DNA of 64,000 nucleotides, from assembly GCF_002005565.1 (NCBI RefSeq), contig NZ_BDJC01000032.1, positions 1 to 64,000 on the forward strand. The letters are read 5' to 3'. The position numbers were made by a program, and so were the translations under genes. Positions 1 through 8,702 of this stretch are shown piece by piece (position 1 is the stretch's first letter; every line of letters begins with the position of its first letter). This stretch comes from Streptomyces sp. JHA26. Its GTDB lineage: Bacteria > Actinomycetota > Actinomycetes > Streptomycetales > Streptomycetaceae. The notes under the pieces were generated by a model. It worked only from the letters and a program-made list of their open reading frames with translations, made no database searches and was not told where the DNA came from.

Positions 1-124
1 CGAGGCCGCGGGCGGTGGCTCGGCGGCGGCCGGGCCGGTCCGAGCGGGCCGTGGTGGGTCGGTGGCCGGAAGGCCGGGCGTCCGTGCGGGTGTGGACCGG
101 GCCCTCCCGGTGCACCCTGACTGC

Positions 125-1663
125 ATGTTGCTCGCCCGTCTGGCCCAGGTGTCCCGGGAGGTCGCGGCCACCTCGGCGCGGTCCCGGAAGACCGCCCTGC
201 TCGCGGAGCTGTTCCGGGAGGCGGAGGCGGAGGACGTGCCGATCGTCATCCCGTACCTGGCGGGCCGCCTCCCCCAGGGCCGGATCGGCGTCGGCTGGAA
301 GGTGCTGGGCGAACGGGTCGCGCCGGCCGCCGGCCCGAGCCTGACCGTGCGCGGGGTGGACGCCCGGCTCACGGAACTCGGCGCGGTCTCCGGGGCCGGT
401 TCACGGGCCGAACGGTCGCGGCTGGTCGGCGCGCTGATGGGCGCGGCCACCGAGGACGAGCAGCGCTTCCTGCTGGGACTGCTCACCGGCGAGGTGCGGC
501 AGGGTGCCCTGGACGCGGTCGCCGTGGAGGGACTGGCCCTGGCGACCGGGGCGCCGGCGGCGGACGTACGGCGTGCGGTGATGCTCGCGGGCTCGCTGCA
601 GGCCGTGGCCGAGGCCCTGCTCGCCGACGGACCCGACGCCCTGGCGCGGTTCCGCCTCACCGTCGGCCGCCCGGTGCTGCCGATGCTGGCGCACAGCGCG
701 TCCTCGGTCGCCGAGGCGGTCGACAGGCTGGGCGGCTGCGCCGTCGAGGAGAAGCTGGACGGCATCCGCGTGCAGGTGCACCGCGACGGCGACACGGTAC
801 GGGTCTGCACCCGCACCCTGGACGACATCACCGGCCGGCTCCCGGAGGTCACCGCGACCGCCCTCGCGCTGCCCGGGGAGCGGTTCGTCCTGGACGGCGA
901 GGTGATCTCCCTCGACGAGGCCGGTCGCCCCCGTTCGTTCCAGGAGACCGCCGGACGCGTCGGCTCCCGCACGGACGTGCCCACGGCCGCGCGGGACGTC
1001 CCCGTCTCCGTCGTGTTCTTCGACGCGCTGTCCGTCGACGGCCGCGACCTGCTCGACCTGCCGCTGACCGAACGCCACGCGGAACTGGCCCGGCTGGTCC
1101 CGGAGCCGATGCGGGTGCGCCGCATCCTGGTGGCGGGGCCCGAGGACGCGCCCGCGGCCGAGGAGTTCCTCGCCCGGACACTCGACCGCGGCCACGAGGG
1201 CGTCGTGGTCAAGGGGCTCGACGCCGCCTACAGCGCGGGCCGGCGGGGCGCGTCCTGGCTGAAGGTCAAGCCCGTGCACACCCTCGACCTGGTCGTCCTG
1301 GCCGCCGAGTGGGGCCACGGCCGCCGCACCGGCAAGCTGTCCAACCTCCATCTGGGCGCCCGCACCGCGGACGGCTCGTTCGTCATGCTCGGCAAGACCT
1401 TCAAGGGCATGACCGACGCGCTGCTGACCTGGCAGACGGGGCGCCTCGGGGAGCTGGCCGTCGAGGAGCACGGCTGGGGCGTGACCGTGCGCCCCGAACT
1501 CGTCGTCGAGATCGCCTACGACGGCCTCCAGCGCTCCTCCCGCTACCCGGCCGGCGTCACCCTCCGTTTCGCCCGCGTCCTGCGCTACCGCGACGACAAG
1601 CGCCCCGAGGACGCGGACACCGTCGAGACGCTCCTCGCCGCCCACCCCGGGGTGGCCCCGTGA
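125..1663 (+). CDS. ATP-dependent DNA ligase
   Basis: Predicted 512-residue ATP-dependent DNA ligase, which seals nicks through an enzyme-AMP intermediate. The adenylation motif KLDG lies at about residue 210 (the Lys is the AMP acceptor). The later nucleotidyltransferase motifs EGVVVKG and WLKVKP follow, then an OB-fold region to the C-terminus. The first 200 residues form the DNA-binding domain typical of LigB-type actinobacterial ligases of about 510 residues. I chose ATG 125 because homologues begin near MLLARLAQ. No Shine-Dalgarno is visible, but CACCCT lies six bases upstream, so the mRNA could be leaderless. Bacteria replicate with an NAD ligase (LigA), so this is probably an accessory repair ligase. 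Its stop overlaps the start of a Nudix gene by 4 bases, implying co-translation. Confidence 0.93.
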   Translation: MLLARLAQVSREVAATSARSRKTALLAELFREAEAEDVPIVIPYLAGRLPQGRIGVGWKVLGERVAPAAGPSLTVRGVDARLTELGAVSGAGSRAERSRLVGALMGAATEDEQRFLLGLLTGEVRQGALDAVAVEGLALATGAPAADVRRAVMLAGSLQAVAEALLADGPDALARFRLTVGRPVLPMLAHSASSVAEAVDRLGGCAVEEKLDGIRVQVHRDGDTVRVCTRTLDDITGRLPEVTATALALPGERFVLDGEVISLDEAGRPRSFQETAGRVGSRTDVPTAARDVPVSVVFFDALSVDGRDLLDLPLTERHAELARLVPEPMRVRRILVAGPEDAPAAEEFLARTLDRGHEGVVVKGLDAAYSAGRRGASWLKVKPVHTLDLVVLAAEWGHGRRTGKLSNLHLGARTADGSFVMLGKTFKGMTDALLTWQTGRLGELAVEEHGWGVTVRPELVVEIAYDGLQRSSRYPAGVTLRFARVLRYRDDKRPEDADTVETLLAAHPGVAP

Positions 1664-2118
1664 GGCGCAGCGCCGGCCTGTTGCTGCACCGCCCCGGCGA
1701 CGGGGGCACCGAGGTGCTGCTGGGCCACATGGGCGGCCCCTTCCACGCCCGCCGCGACGCCGGGTCGTGGACGATCCCCAAGGGCGAGTACGACCCGGCG
1801 GAGCCCGCCTGGGAGGCGGCCCGGCGCGAGTTCGAGGAGGAGCTCGGGCTGCCGCCGCCCGACGGCGAGGCCGTGCCGCTCGGCGAGGTCCGCCAGGCCG
1901 GCGGGAAGGTCGTCACGGCGTGGGCCGTCGAGGCCGACCTCGACCCGGCGACGATCGCCCCCGGCACCTTCCGCATGGAGTGGCCGCCGCGGTCGGGCCG
2001 GATCGAGGAGTTCCCCGAGCTGGACCGGGTGGCGTGGTTCACGGTGGACCGGGCGCGCGAGGTGATCGTGAAGGCGCAGGCCGCGTTTCTCGACCGGCTG
2101 GCTGAGCACTCGCACTGA
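1660..2118 (+). CDS. Nudix hydrolase, MutT-like
   Basis: Small (152 residues) Nudix-fold pyrophosphohydrolase. The complete Nudix box is visible at about residues 39-61: G, five residues, E, seven residues, then REFEEELGL, matching GX5EX7REUXEEXGU. It should hydrolyse a nucleoside diphosphate linked to another moiety; the substrate cannot be told from sequence. GTG 1660 overlaps the ligase stop (GTGA), so it is probably translated with the DNA ligase. The pairing suggests a role in DNA repair or nucleotide-pool cleaning, but this is inference from context. Confidence 0.9.
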   Translation: MRRSAGLLLHRPGDGGTEVLLGHMGGPFHARRDAGSWTIPKGEYDPAEPAWEAARREFEEELGLPPPDGEAVPLGEVRQAGGKVVTAWAVEADLDPATIAPGTFRMEWPPRSGRIEEFPELDRVAWFTVDRAREVIVKAQAAFLDRLAEHSH

Positions 2119-2194
2119 CGAGACCCCCCGCGTTGCGGCGCCCCGCGCCGCGCGCCAAGGTCGAATCACGAGTCTGCACCCAGGGAGGTCGGCC

Positions 2195-3580
2195 ATGCCC
2201 ATCGCGACGGTGAACCCGGCGAACGGCGAGACGCTCAGGACGTACGAGGCCATGGGCGAGGAGGAGATCGAGCGCCGGCTCCAGCTCGCGGAGGCCACTT
2301 TCCGGACGTACCGGACGACGTCCTTCGAGGAGCGGGCCCGGCTCATGCACCGGGCGGCCGATCTCCTGGAGGCGGACCGGGACGAGATCGGCAAGGTCGT
2401 CACCACCGAGATGGGCAAGCCGGTCGCGCAGGCCCGCGCGGAGGCGGCCAAGTGCGCCAAGGCGATGCGCTGGTACGCCGATCACGCCGCGGAGCTGCTC
2501 GCCGACGAGGAGCCCGCCGAGGCGGACGTGAAGGACTCCGGCGCCTCCCGCGCCCTGGTCCGCTACCGGCCGCTCGGCCCGGTGCTCGCGGTGATGCCGT
2601 GGAACTTCCCGCTGTGGCAAGTGATCCGCTTCGCGGCGCCCGCGCTGATGGCGGGCAACGTCGGCCTGCTCAAGCACGCCTCGAACGTCCCGCAGACCGC
2701 CCTGTACCTGGAGGACCTGTTCCACCGTGCGGGCTTTCCCGAGGGCTGCTTCCAGACCCTGCTGATCGGCTCCGCCGCGGTCGACGACGTCCTGCGCGAC
2801 GAGCGCGTGCGGGCCGCCACCCTCACCGGCAGCGAGCCCGCCGGCCGCGCGGTCGCCTCCACCGCCGGGGAGATGATCAAGAAGACGGTGCTGGAGCTGG
2901 GCGGCAGCGACCCGTTCGTCGTCATGCCGTCCGCCGACATCGACCGGGCCGCCGAGGTCGCGGTGACCGCGCGCACGCAGAACGCCGGGCAGTCCTGTAT
3001 CGCCGCCAAGCGGTTCATCGTGCACACGGACGTCCACGACGCCTTCGTCGAGCGCTTCACCGCGGGCATGAAGGCGTTGCGGGTCGGCGACCCGATGGAC
3101 GAGGAGACCCAGGTCGGACCGCTCTCCAGCGAGCAGGGCGTGACCGATCTGGTGGAGCTGGTGGACGACGCGGTGCGCGCCGGCGCCACCGTCCTGTGCG
3201 GCGGCGAACGCCCCGACGGGCCCGGCTGGTACTACCCGCCGACCGTGCTGACCGGCATCACCCGGGAAATGCGCATCCACCGCGAGGAGGCCTTCGGCCC
3301 GGTCGCCACGGTGTACCGGGCGGCCGACCTGGACGAGGCCGTGCTGATCGCCAACGACACGGACTTCGGGCTCAGTTCCAACGTGTGGACCCGCGACGAC
3401 GCCGACGTGGACCGCTTCGTCCGGGACCTGGAGGCGGGCGGGGTCTACGTCAACGGGATGACGGCGTCCCACCCGGCCTTCCCGTTCGGCGGGGTCAAGC
3501 GGTCGGGCTACGGACGTGAGCTGTCCGGGCACGGAATCCGCGAGTTCTGCAACATCACCACCGTATGGCACGGGGCGTGA
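2195..3580 (+). CDS. NAD(P)-dependent aldehyde dehydrogenase, probable succinate-semialdehyde dehydrogenase
   Basis: 461-residue aldehyde dehydrogenase superfamily enzyme. The catalytic glutamate lies in LELGGSDPFVV at about residue 234 and the nucleophilic cysteine in NAGQSCIAAKR at about residue 268. Length and N-terminus (ATVNPANGE) resemble the short GabD-type succinate-semialdehyde dehydrogenases that finish GABA catabolism by making succinate; cofactor preference and exact substrate are inferred. ATG 2195 has a strong GGGAGG ribosome binding site. It stands alone: no GABA aminotransferase is adjacent. The next small gene begins just downstream and its nearest upstream start would overlap this stop. 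Confidence 0.88.
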   Translation: MPIATVNPANGETLRTYEAMGEEEIERRLQLAEATFRTYRTTSFEERARLMHRAADLLEADRDEIGKVVTTEMGKPVAQARAEAAKCAKAMRWYADHAAELLADEEPAEADVKDSGASRALVRYRPLGPVLAVMPWNFPLWQVIRFAAPALMAGNVGLLKHASNVPQTALYLEDLFHRAGFPEGCFQTLLIGSAAVDDVLRDERVRAATLTGSEPAGRAVASTAGEMIKKTVLELGGSDPFVVMPSADIDRAAEVAVTARTQNAGQSCIAAKRFIVHTDVHDAFVERFTAGMKALRVGDPMDEETQVGPLSSEQGVTDLVELVDDAVRAGATVLCGGERPDGPGWYYPPTVLTGITREMRIHREEAFGPVATVYRAADLDEAVLIANDTDFGLSSNVWTRDDADVDRFVRDLEAGGVYVNGMTASHPAFPFGGVKRSGYGRELSGHGIREFCNITTVWHGA

Positions 3581-3606
3581 GGGTTCCGGGGCTACGATCC
3601 CTTTTT

Positions 3607-3843
3607 GTGACCCGCGAAGTGACCCTGCCTCTGATCGTCGACGACCGCGGCACCCTGCAGGTGTCCGCGGCCGACGTGAGCAAGCTGCTGCGCACCGTGG
3701 GCGGGCGGTGGCTGAGGCTGGTGGAGGCCGGCGAGGAGGGTCTGGACGAGGACACCGTGGCGGCCCTCACCATCGAACTCGCCAAACTGGCCGACCGCAT
3801 CGACGTGGCGTGCATCGCCCACAGCAGCGGCACCACGCCGTAG
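3607..3843 (+). CDS. small conserved protein of unknown function
   Basis: 78-residue acidic protein beginning VTREVTLPLIVDDRG, with two likely helices (SAADVSKLLRTVGG and VAALTIELAKLADRI). I think it is the Streptomyces family catalogued as DUF6213, but this is memory and no function is known to me. GTG 3607 is chosen because an earlier in-frame ATG at 3565 overlaps the aldehyde dehydrogenase and gives a non-conserved N-terminus. A -10-like TACGAT at 3593-3598 ends eight bases before GTG, so the leader would be almost absent. It converges with the tenA-like gene with only four bases between the stops. Confidence 0.7.
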   Translation: MTREVTLPLIVDDRGTLQVSAADVSKLLRTVGGRWLRLVEAGEEGLDEDTVAALTIELAKLADRIDVACIAHSSGTTP

Positions 3844-3847
3844 GGCG

Positions 3848-4510
3848 TCAGGCCGGCCGCTCCAGGGTCCGCCAGAACAGCGCTTCATAGCTCTGGAGCA
3901 GGTGTCCGTAATCGCGGGCGCGGCTCTCGTCCAGGCGGCCGGCGTCCAGGGCCGCCTGCACGGCACGCTCGGCGGTGCGATCCAGGTACGGGGCCGGTTC
4001 GGCGAAGAAGTCGAAGAAGGCGCAGGCCTCGTCGTCGAAGCCGTAGTGGCCGCGCAGGGCTCCGGCGATGGTGGCGCAGTAGCCGCCCCAGGCCGAGAAG
4101 TTGGCGGTGACGGCCAGCACGGCGTCGGCCGGGGCGGCGTTGAGGGCCAGCCAGGCGACGTAGGCGGGGTAGGCCTGGCAGCCGGGCAGCGGGGTGTACG
4201 CGGCGGCGCGGGTCTCGTCGACGCCGCAGGCCGCGGCGAAGGCGGGCAGCCGCTGCTGGGCGATCGCCTCGCCGTCGGCCAGGGTGGTGAAGTAGGCGTC
4301 GGCCTCCGGTTCGGCCGAGGACCGCACGGCCAGGTGGAGGAAGGCGCGGCGGTCGGCGGGGATCACCCGCATCTGCTCCAGGGCCAGTGCGGCGAGGACC
4401 TCCCGGTCCGCCTCGCCGGCGGCGATCAGCGGCACCAGGGGGTTGGAGCGCGGGTCTGGGGCGAGCTCCGCGGTGATCGTCTTCAGCAGGTCACGGGCCG
4501 TACGTGTCAT
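3848..4510 (-). CDS. TenA/PqqC-like (haem-oxygenase fold) protein
   Basis: 220-residue all-helical protein resembling the TenA/THI-4/PqqC superfamily. Supporting features are the acidic LALEQMRVIPADRR segment, the central FSAWGGYCATIAGALR and the C-terminal LLQSYEALFW. Classical TenA enzymes salvage thiamine pyrimidine (aminopyrimidine aminohydrolase), but many actinobacterial members are only labelled 'TenA family regulator', and no thiamine gene is nearby, so the substrate is open. ATG 4510 follows an AGGA-rich site (GGAGG at 4516-4520 on the minus strand); upstream in-frame starts lack such a site. It lies just downstream of and in the same direction as the acyl-CoA dehydrogenase, with 88 bases between them. 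Confidence 0.75.
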   Translation of the reverse strand: MTRTARDLLKTITAELAPDPRSNPLVPLIAAGEADREVLAALALEQMRVIPADRRAFLHLAVRSSAEPEADAYFTTLADGEAIAQQRLPAFAAACGVDETRAAAYTPLPGCQAYPAYVAWLALNAAPADAVLAVTANFSAWGGYCATIAGALRGHYGFDDEACAFFDFFAEPAPYLDRTAERAVQAALDAGRLDESRARDYGHLLQSYEALFWRTLERPA

Positions 4511-4598
4511 CGCGTCCTCCGAGGCGTCGGTCACCCCGAGGTTGGCCCGGCGGCCGTGTGGGGGCAACCCGGCGGACCGGGCCGCCCCCACACGGGGA

Positions 4599-5825
4599 TC
4601 AGCGGATCGGCATCCCCGCCAGGGTCCGCGCGATCACCAGCCGCTGGATCTCGCTGGTGCCCTCGAAGATCGTGTAGATGGCCGCGTCCCGGTGCATCCG
4701 CTCCACCGGGTACTCCCGGGTGTAGCCGTTGCCGCCCAGGATCTGGATCGCCTGGGCGGTCACCTTCTTGGCCGTCTCGCTCGCGAACAGCTTGGACATC
4801 GAGCCCTCGGCCGCGGTGAACGGCTTGCCGTTGACCGCCATCCAGGAAGCGCGCCACACCAGCAGGCGGGCGGCGTCGATCTGGGTGCGCATGTCGGCGA
4901 GCTGGAAGGCGACGCCCTGGTTGTCAATGATCGGGCGGCCGAACTGCTCACGCGTCTTGGCGTAGTCGAGCGCGACCTCGTAGGCGGCGCGGGCGGTGCC
5001 CACGGCCATGGCGCCGACGGCGGGACGGGAGGCCTCGAAGGTGGCCATGGCGGCGTTCTTCACCCGCTCGCCGCCCGACTTGGCCCTCTCCCGGGCGCGG
5101 GCGAGCCGCTCGTCCAGCTTCTCCTTGCCGCCGAGCAGGCAGGAGCCGGGGACGCGCACCTGGTCGAGGACGACCTCGGCGGTGTGCGAGGCGCGGATGC
5201 CGTGCTTCTTGAACTTCTGCCCCTGGGACAGCCCCGGCGTGTTCGGCGGGACGATGAAGGAGGCGTGGCCCTTGGAGCCCAGCTCCGGGTCGACGACCGC
5301 GACGACGACGTGGACGTTGGCGATGCCGCCGTTGGTCGCCCAGGTCTTGGTGCCGTCGAGCACCCACTCGTCCTTGGCCTCGTCGTAGACGGCGCGCGTG
5401 CGCATGGAGGCCACGTCGGAGCCGGCGTCGGGCTCGGAGGAGCAGAACGCGGCCACCTTGACGTCGCTCGGGTCGCCGTACATCTGGGGGATCCAGGTGC
5501 CGATCTGCTCCTCGGTGCCGTTGGCGAGGACGCCGACGGCGGCGAGGCCGGTGCCGACGATCGACAGGGCGATGCCGGCGTCGCCCCAGAACAGCTCCTC
5601 CATCGCCATGGGGATGCCGAGGCCGGTCGGGTCGAAGTACTGCTGGGCGTAGAAGTCGAGGGAGTAGATGCCGACCTTGGCGGCCTCCTGGATGACCGGC
5701 CAGGGAGTCTCCTCACGCTCGTCCCATTCGGCGGCCGCGGGGCGGATGACGTCGGCGGCGAAGCCGTGCAGCCAGTCCCGGACCTCCTTCTGTTCGTCGT
5801 TGAGCTCCATGGTGAACTCGGCCAT
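4599..5825 (-). CDS. acyl-CoA dehydrogenase
   Basis: 408-residue FAD-dependent acyl-CoA dehydrogenase that introduces the alpha,beta double bond into acyl-CoA thioesters and passes electrons to ETF. The family signature CSSEPDAGSDVASM lies mid-protein. The C-terminal IFEGTSEIQRLVIAR holds the catalytic glutamate, typical of short/branched and medium-chain members. ATG 5825 has a GGAGGGG site; an in-frame start seven codons earlier lies inside the operator region. The promoter region shared with the divergent TetR gene holds a perfect 8-bp-arm inverted repeat, so control by that TetR is likely. Chain-length preference cannot be read from the sequence. Confidence 0.93.
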   Translation of the reverse strand: MAEFTMELNDEQKEVRDWLHGFAADVIRPAAAEWDEREETPWPVIQEAAKVGIYSLDFYAQQYFDPTGLGIPMAMEELFWGDAGIALSIVGTGLAAVGVLANGTEEQIGTWIPQMYGDPSDVKVAAFCSSEPDAGSDVASMRTRAVYDEAKDEWVLDGTKTWATNGGIANVHVVVAVVDPELGSKGHASFIVPPNTPGLSQGQKFKKHGIRASHTAEVVLDQVRVPGSCLLGGKEKLDERLARARERAKSGGERVKNAAMATFEASRPAVGAMAVGTARAAYEVALDYAKTREQFGRPIIDNQGVAFQLADMRTQIDAARLLVWRASWMAVNGKPFTAAEGSMSKLFASETAKKVTAQAIQILGGNGYTREYPVERMHRDAAIYTIFEGTSEIQRLVIARTLAGMPIR

Positions 5826-5847
5826 GTCCCCTCCAGTGGCGCACACG

Positions 5848-5868
5848 CCTGTTACTAACGGTAACAGG
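5848..5868. promoter_or_regulatory. probable TetR operator, perfect inverted repeat
   Basis: CCTGTTAC and its exact complement GTAACAGG are separated by TAACG (21 bp in all). The site lies between the divergent acyl-CoA dehydrogenase and tetR genes, directly upstream of the dehydrogenase ribosome binding site. This is the usual size and placement for a TetR-family operator; the protein-DNA pairing is inferred. Confidence 0.75.
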
Positions 5869-5875
5869 AGTCTGT

Positions 5876-5887
5876 TACCCGCGGGTA
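5876..5887. promoter_or_regulatory. second palindrome in the acd-tetR intergenic region
   Basis: TACCCGCGGGTA is a perfect 12-bp palindrome. It is preceded by CTGTTAC, repeating the left arm of the operator at 5848. It may be a second, weaker binding site for the same regulator, or part of the tetR promoter. Confidence 0.5.
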
Positions 5888-5993
5888 GGAAAAGTCAACT
5901 CCCGACGGCCGCCGACCTCCCGTTCGATGCCGGACGCCTGCCTGGTGTTAGTTTGCGCAGGCGTCACCGAAACAGCACGGGTGGGGAGAGCAC

Positions 5994-6650
5994 ATGGACA
6001 CCACGCAGCGGACCGAGCAGCAGCGGTCCGCCGACCGCCGACGGCGCGAGCTGCTGGAGGCCGCCGACCGGGTGGTGCTGCGCGACGGTCCGCAGGCCTC
6101 GATGAACGCCATCGCCGCCGAGGCGGGCATCACCAAGCCGATCCTCTACCGGCACTTCGGCGACAAGGGCGGACTCTACGCCGCCCTCGCCCAGCGGCAC
6201 ACCGACGCCCTCCTCTCCTCGCTGCGGGCCGCCCTGGACGCCCCGGCGGAGCGGCGCGAGCGCGTCGAGGCCACCCTCGACACCTACCTGGCGGCCATCG
6301 AGGCGCGCCCGCAGGTGTACCGCTTCCTGATGCATCCGGCGGAGACCGGCACCGCCGCGAGCGACCAGACCGAGCAGGGCTTCGACGTGGGCAAGCACTC
6401 GGCCCCGCTGCTGCGCCGCATGGGCGAGGAGCTGGGCAAGGTCATCAAGGAACGCCTCGACATGGGCCCCGGCAGCGAGCGGCTGGCCCGGGTCTGGGGG
6501 CACGGCATCGTCGGCATGATGCACGCCGCCGGCGACTGGTGGCTGGGCGAACGCCCCTGCTCCCGGGCGGAGTTGGTGACCAGTCTGGCCGACCTGCTGT
6601 GGGGGCGGCTGTCCGCCGCCGGGGACAGGGCGGACGGCCCGGGGTTCTGA
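5994..6650 (+). CDS. TetR family transcriptional regulator
   Basis: 218-residue TetR regulator. The N-terminal helix-turn-helix at about residues 20-65 is clear: RRRELLEAADRVVLRDG, then MNAIAAEAGITKPILYRHFGDK. The rest is the ligand-binding helical domain. It is divergently transcribed from the acyl-CoA dehydrogenase across a 168-bp region with two palindromes, so it probably represses that gene and itself and may respond to acyl-CoA. ATG 5994 follows a GGGGAG site. The effector is not visible from sequence. Confidence 0.92.
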   Translation: MDTTQRTEQQRSADRRRRELLEAADRVVLRDGPQASMNAIAAEAGITKPILYRHFGDKGGLYAALAQRHTDALLSSLRAALDAPAERRERVEATLDTYLAAIEARPQVYRFLMHPAETGTAASDQTEQGFDVGKHSAPLLRRMGEELGKVIKERLDMGPGSERLARVWGHGIVGMMHAAGDWWLGERPCSRAELVTSLADLLWGRLSAAGDRADGPGF

Positions 6651-6696
6651 CGCCCGGGCGCCGGGTCCGGCCTCGACGCCACCGCGGGCGCGGCCG

Positions 6697-6731
6697 GCGG
6701 TCAGCGGTCGGCGGTCAGCGGTCAGCGGTTC
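6697..6731. repeat. tandem heptamer repeat at the 3' end of def
   Basis: Five adjacent heptamers: GCGGTCA, GCGGTCG, GCGGTCA, GCGGTCA, GCGGTTC. The array lies between the convergent tetR and def genes and runs through the def stop codon (6722-6724), so the last unit and a half is coding. Probably a slippage-derived tract; no function seen. Confidence 0.7.
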
Positions 6732-7261
6732 CAGGACGCCCGCGCCACCTGCCTCATCAGCTTCCGGTGGCGCCGGCCCGACAACCGGTCGGCGTAGACC
6801 CGGCCCTCCAGGTGGTCGCACTCGTGCTGGAGGCACCGGGCGAAGAACCCCGTCCCGTGCACGGTGACGGGCTCCCCGGTCATCGTGAAGCCCTCGACGA
6901 CCGCGTGGTCGTGGCGCTCGGTGCCCGCCTCCAGACCGGGCAGCGACAGACAGCCCTCCGGGCCGCGCACCACCACCCCGTCGGTCTCGACGAGCCGCGG
7001 GTTCACCACGTGGCCGAGGTGGCGCACGTCCTCGTCGTCCGGGCAGTCGTACACGAAGACGCGCACCGGCTCGCCGATCTGGTTCGCCGCCAGGCCGACG
7101 CCGTGGGCGGCGTACATGGTCGCGAACAAGTCCTCCACCAGCGCCGCGAGTTCCGGACCGAAGTCCGTCACCTCGCCGCAGGGGGCGTGCAGGACGGGGT
7201 CGCCGAGGAGGGTGAGAGGCCGTACGCGCCCGTGGACGCCCGGGATGGAGCCGTGTCGCAT
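6722..7261 (-). CDS. def: peptide deformylase
   Basis: 179-residue metallohydrolase that removes the N-formyl group from nascent proteins. All three deformylase motifs are present: GVGLAANQIG (motif 1), EGCLSLP (motif 2, Cys metal ligand) and QHECDHLEG (motif 3, HEXXH-type with both His ligands and the catalytic Glu). Streptomyces genomes usually carry several def copies, so this one may not be the only deformylase. ATG 7261 gives a normal-length protein. It is divergent from murT, and its 3' end converges on the tetR gene across a heptamer repeat. Confidence 0.93.
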   Translation of the reverse strand: MRHGSIPGVHGRVRPLTLLGDPVLHAPCGEVTDFGPELAALVEDLFATMYAAHGVGLAANQIGEPVRVFVYDCPDDEDVRHLGHVVNPRLVETDGVVVRGPEGCLSLPGLEAGTERHDHAVVEGFTMTGEPVTVHGTGFFARCLQHECDHLEGRVYADRLSGRRHRKLMRQVARASWNR

Positions 7262-7440
7262 GACGGCCAGAGTAAGGTCCCTGTGTCCCCCGGCGGCGCG
7301 CGCCCACCGTCGGGACCGCGTGGCCGGTGCCGCGATTCGGGAGTGCGAATGGATCTCGATAGGCTGAGGTCCACACCACGTGGCCGTCAGGCTTCACAGG
7401 CTTCAGGCGCGGCGCGTACGGCAAGGAGGATCGAGAACTG

Positions 7441-8679
7441 ATGGCAGGCAACTCGGACCCGCTCACGCCGCGGGCCAAGATCGCCGTGACCGCGGGCAAG
7501 GCGGTCGCGGCGGCGTCCCGCGCCGCAGGGCGCGGCAGCGGTTCGGTGATCGGCGGCCGGGTCGCGCTGAAACTCGACCCCGACCTCCTCCACCGGCTCG
7601 CCCAGCACCTGGACGTGACCCTCGTCTCGGCGACCAACGGCAAGACCACCACCACCCGGCTCATCGCCGAGGCGCTCAAGGCGGCCGGCCCGGTCGTCTC
7701 CAACGCGCTCGGCGCCAACATGCCGGCCGGCATCACCTCCGCCCTCGCGGACGGCTCGGACGCCCGCTACGGCGTGATCGAGGTCGACGAGAAGTACCTC
7801 GTCGGCGTCGCCCAGGCCACCGAGCCGAAGTGCATCGCGCTGCTCAACCTCTCCCGCGACCAGCTCGACCGCGCCGCCGAGACCCGGATGCTCGCCGAGA
7901 ACTGGCGCGAGGGCCTGGCCGGCTCCAAGGCCGTGATCGTCGCCAACGCCGACGACCCGCTGGTGGTGTGGGCCGCCTCCTCCTCCCCCAACGTGATCTG
8001 GGTCGCCGCCGGGCAGATGTGGAAGGACGACGCCTGGTCCTGCCCGTCCTGCGGCGGCGTGATGCAGCGCCCGGGAGACGACTGGTTCTGCGGCGAGTGC
8101 GGCTTCCGCCGCCCCACGCCGAGCTGGGCCCTGTCCGGCGACCACGTCCTCGACCCGCACGGCTCCGCCTGGCCGATCCACCTCCAGCTGCCGGGCCGCG
8201 CCAACAAGGCCAACGCCGCCTCCTCGGCCGCCGTCGCCGCCGTCTTCGGGGTGCCGCCGCAGGTCGCCCTGGAGCGCATGTACCAGGTGCAGGCGGTCGC
8301 CGGGCGCTACGACGTCGTGCAGTTCCAGGGCCGCGACCTGCGTCTGCTGCTCGCCAAGAACCCGGCGGGCTGGCTGGAGACCTTCTCCCTGATCGACCCG
8401 CCGCCGACCCCGGTGATCCTGTCGGTGAACGCGCGCGGCGCCGACGGCACCGACACCTCCTGGCTGTGGGACGTGGACTACACCCGGCTGACCGGCCACC
8501 CGATCTGCGTGATCGGCGACCGCAAGCTGGACCTCGCGGTACGCCTCGAGGTCGCGGACCAGCAGTTCCAGGTGTGCGAGAACCTCGACCAGGCGGTGCA
8601 GATGTGCCCGCCCGGCCGGATCGAGGTCATCGCGAACTACACCGCCTTCCAGGACCTGCGCCGCCGCGTCGGCAACTGA
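7441..8679 (+). CDS. murT: lipid II isoglutaminyl synthase, MurT subunit
   Basis: 412-residue Mur-ligase-like subunit that, with GatD, amidates the D-glutamate of lipid II to D-isoglutamine in peptidoglycan synthesis. The ATP-binding P-loop is SATNGKTTTTRL at about residues 63-74. A zinc-ribbon of the MurT type (CPSCGG then CGECGF, about residues 201-221) is inserted in the central domain, and the C-terminal DUF1727-type domain follows. ATG 7441 has an AAGGAGG-like site (aaggaggatcgagaactg). gatD follows after 23 bases in the same direction, as in most Gram-positive MurT/GatD operons. Confidence 0.94.
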   Translation: MAGNSDPLTPRAKIAVTAGKAVAAASRAAGRGSGSVIGGRVALKLDPDLLHRLAQHLDVTLVSATNGKTTTTRLIAEALKAAGPVVSNALGANMPAGITSALADGSDARYGVIEVDEKYLVGVAQATEPKCIALLNLSRDQLDRAAETRMLAENWREGLAGSKAVIVANADDPLVVWAASSSPNVIWVAAGQMWKDDAWSCPSCGGVMQRPGDDWFCGECGFRRPTPSWALSGDHVLDPHGSAWPIHLQLPGRANKANAASSAAVAAVFGVPPQVALERMYQVQAVAGRYDVVQFQGRDLRLLLAKNPAGWLETFSLIDPPPTPVILSVNARGADGTDTSWLWDVDYTRLTGHPICVIGDRKLDLAVRLEVADQQFQVCENLDQAVQMCPPGRIEVIANYTAFQDLRRRVGN

Positions 8680-8702
8680 CCGCGTAACCTCAGGGGACTT
8701 TC

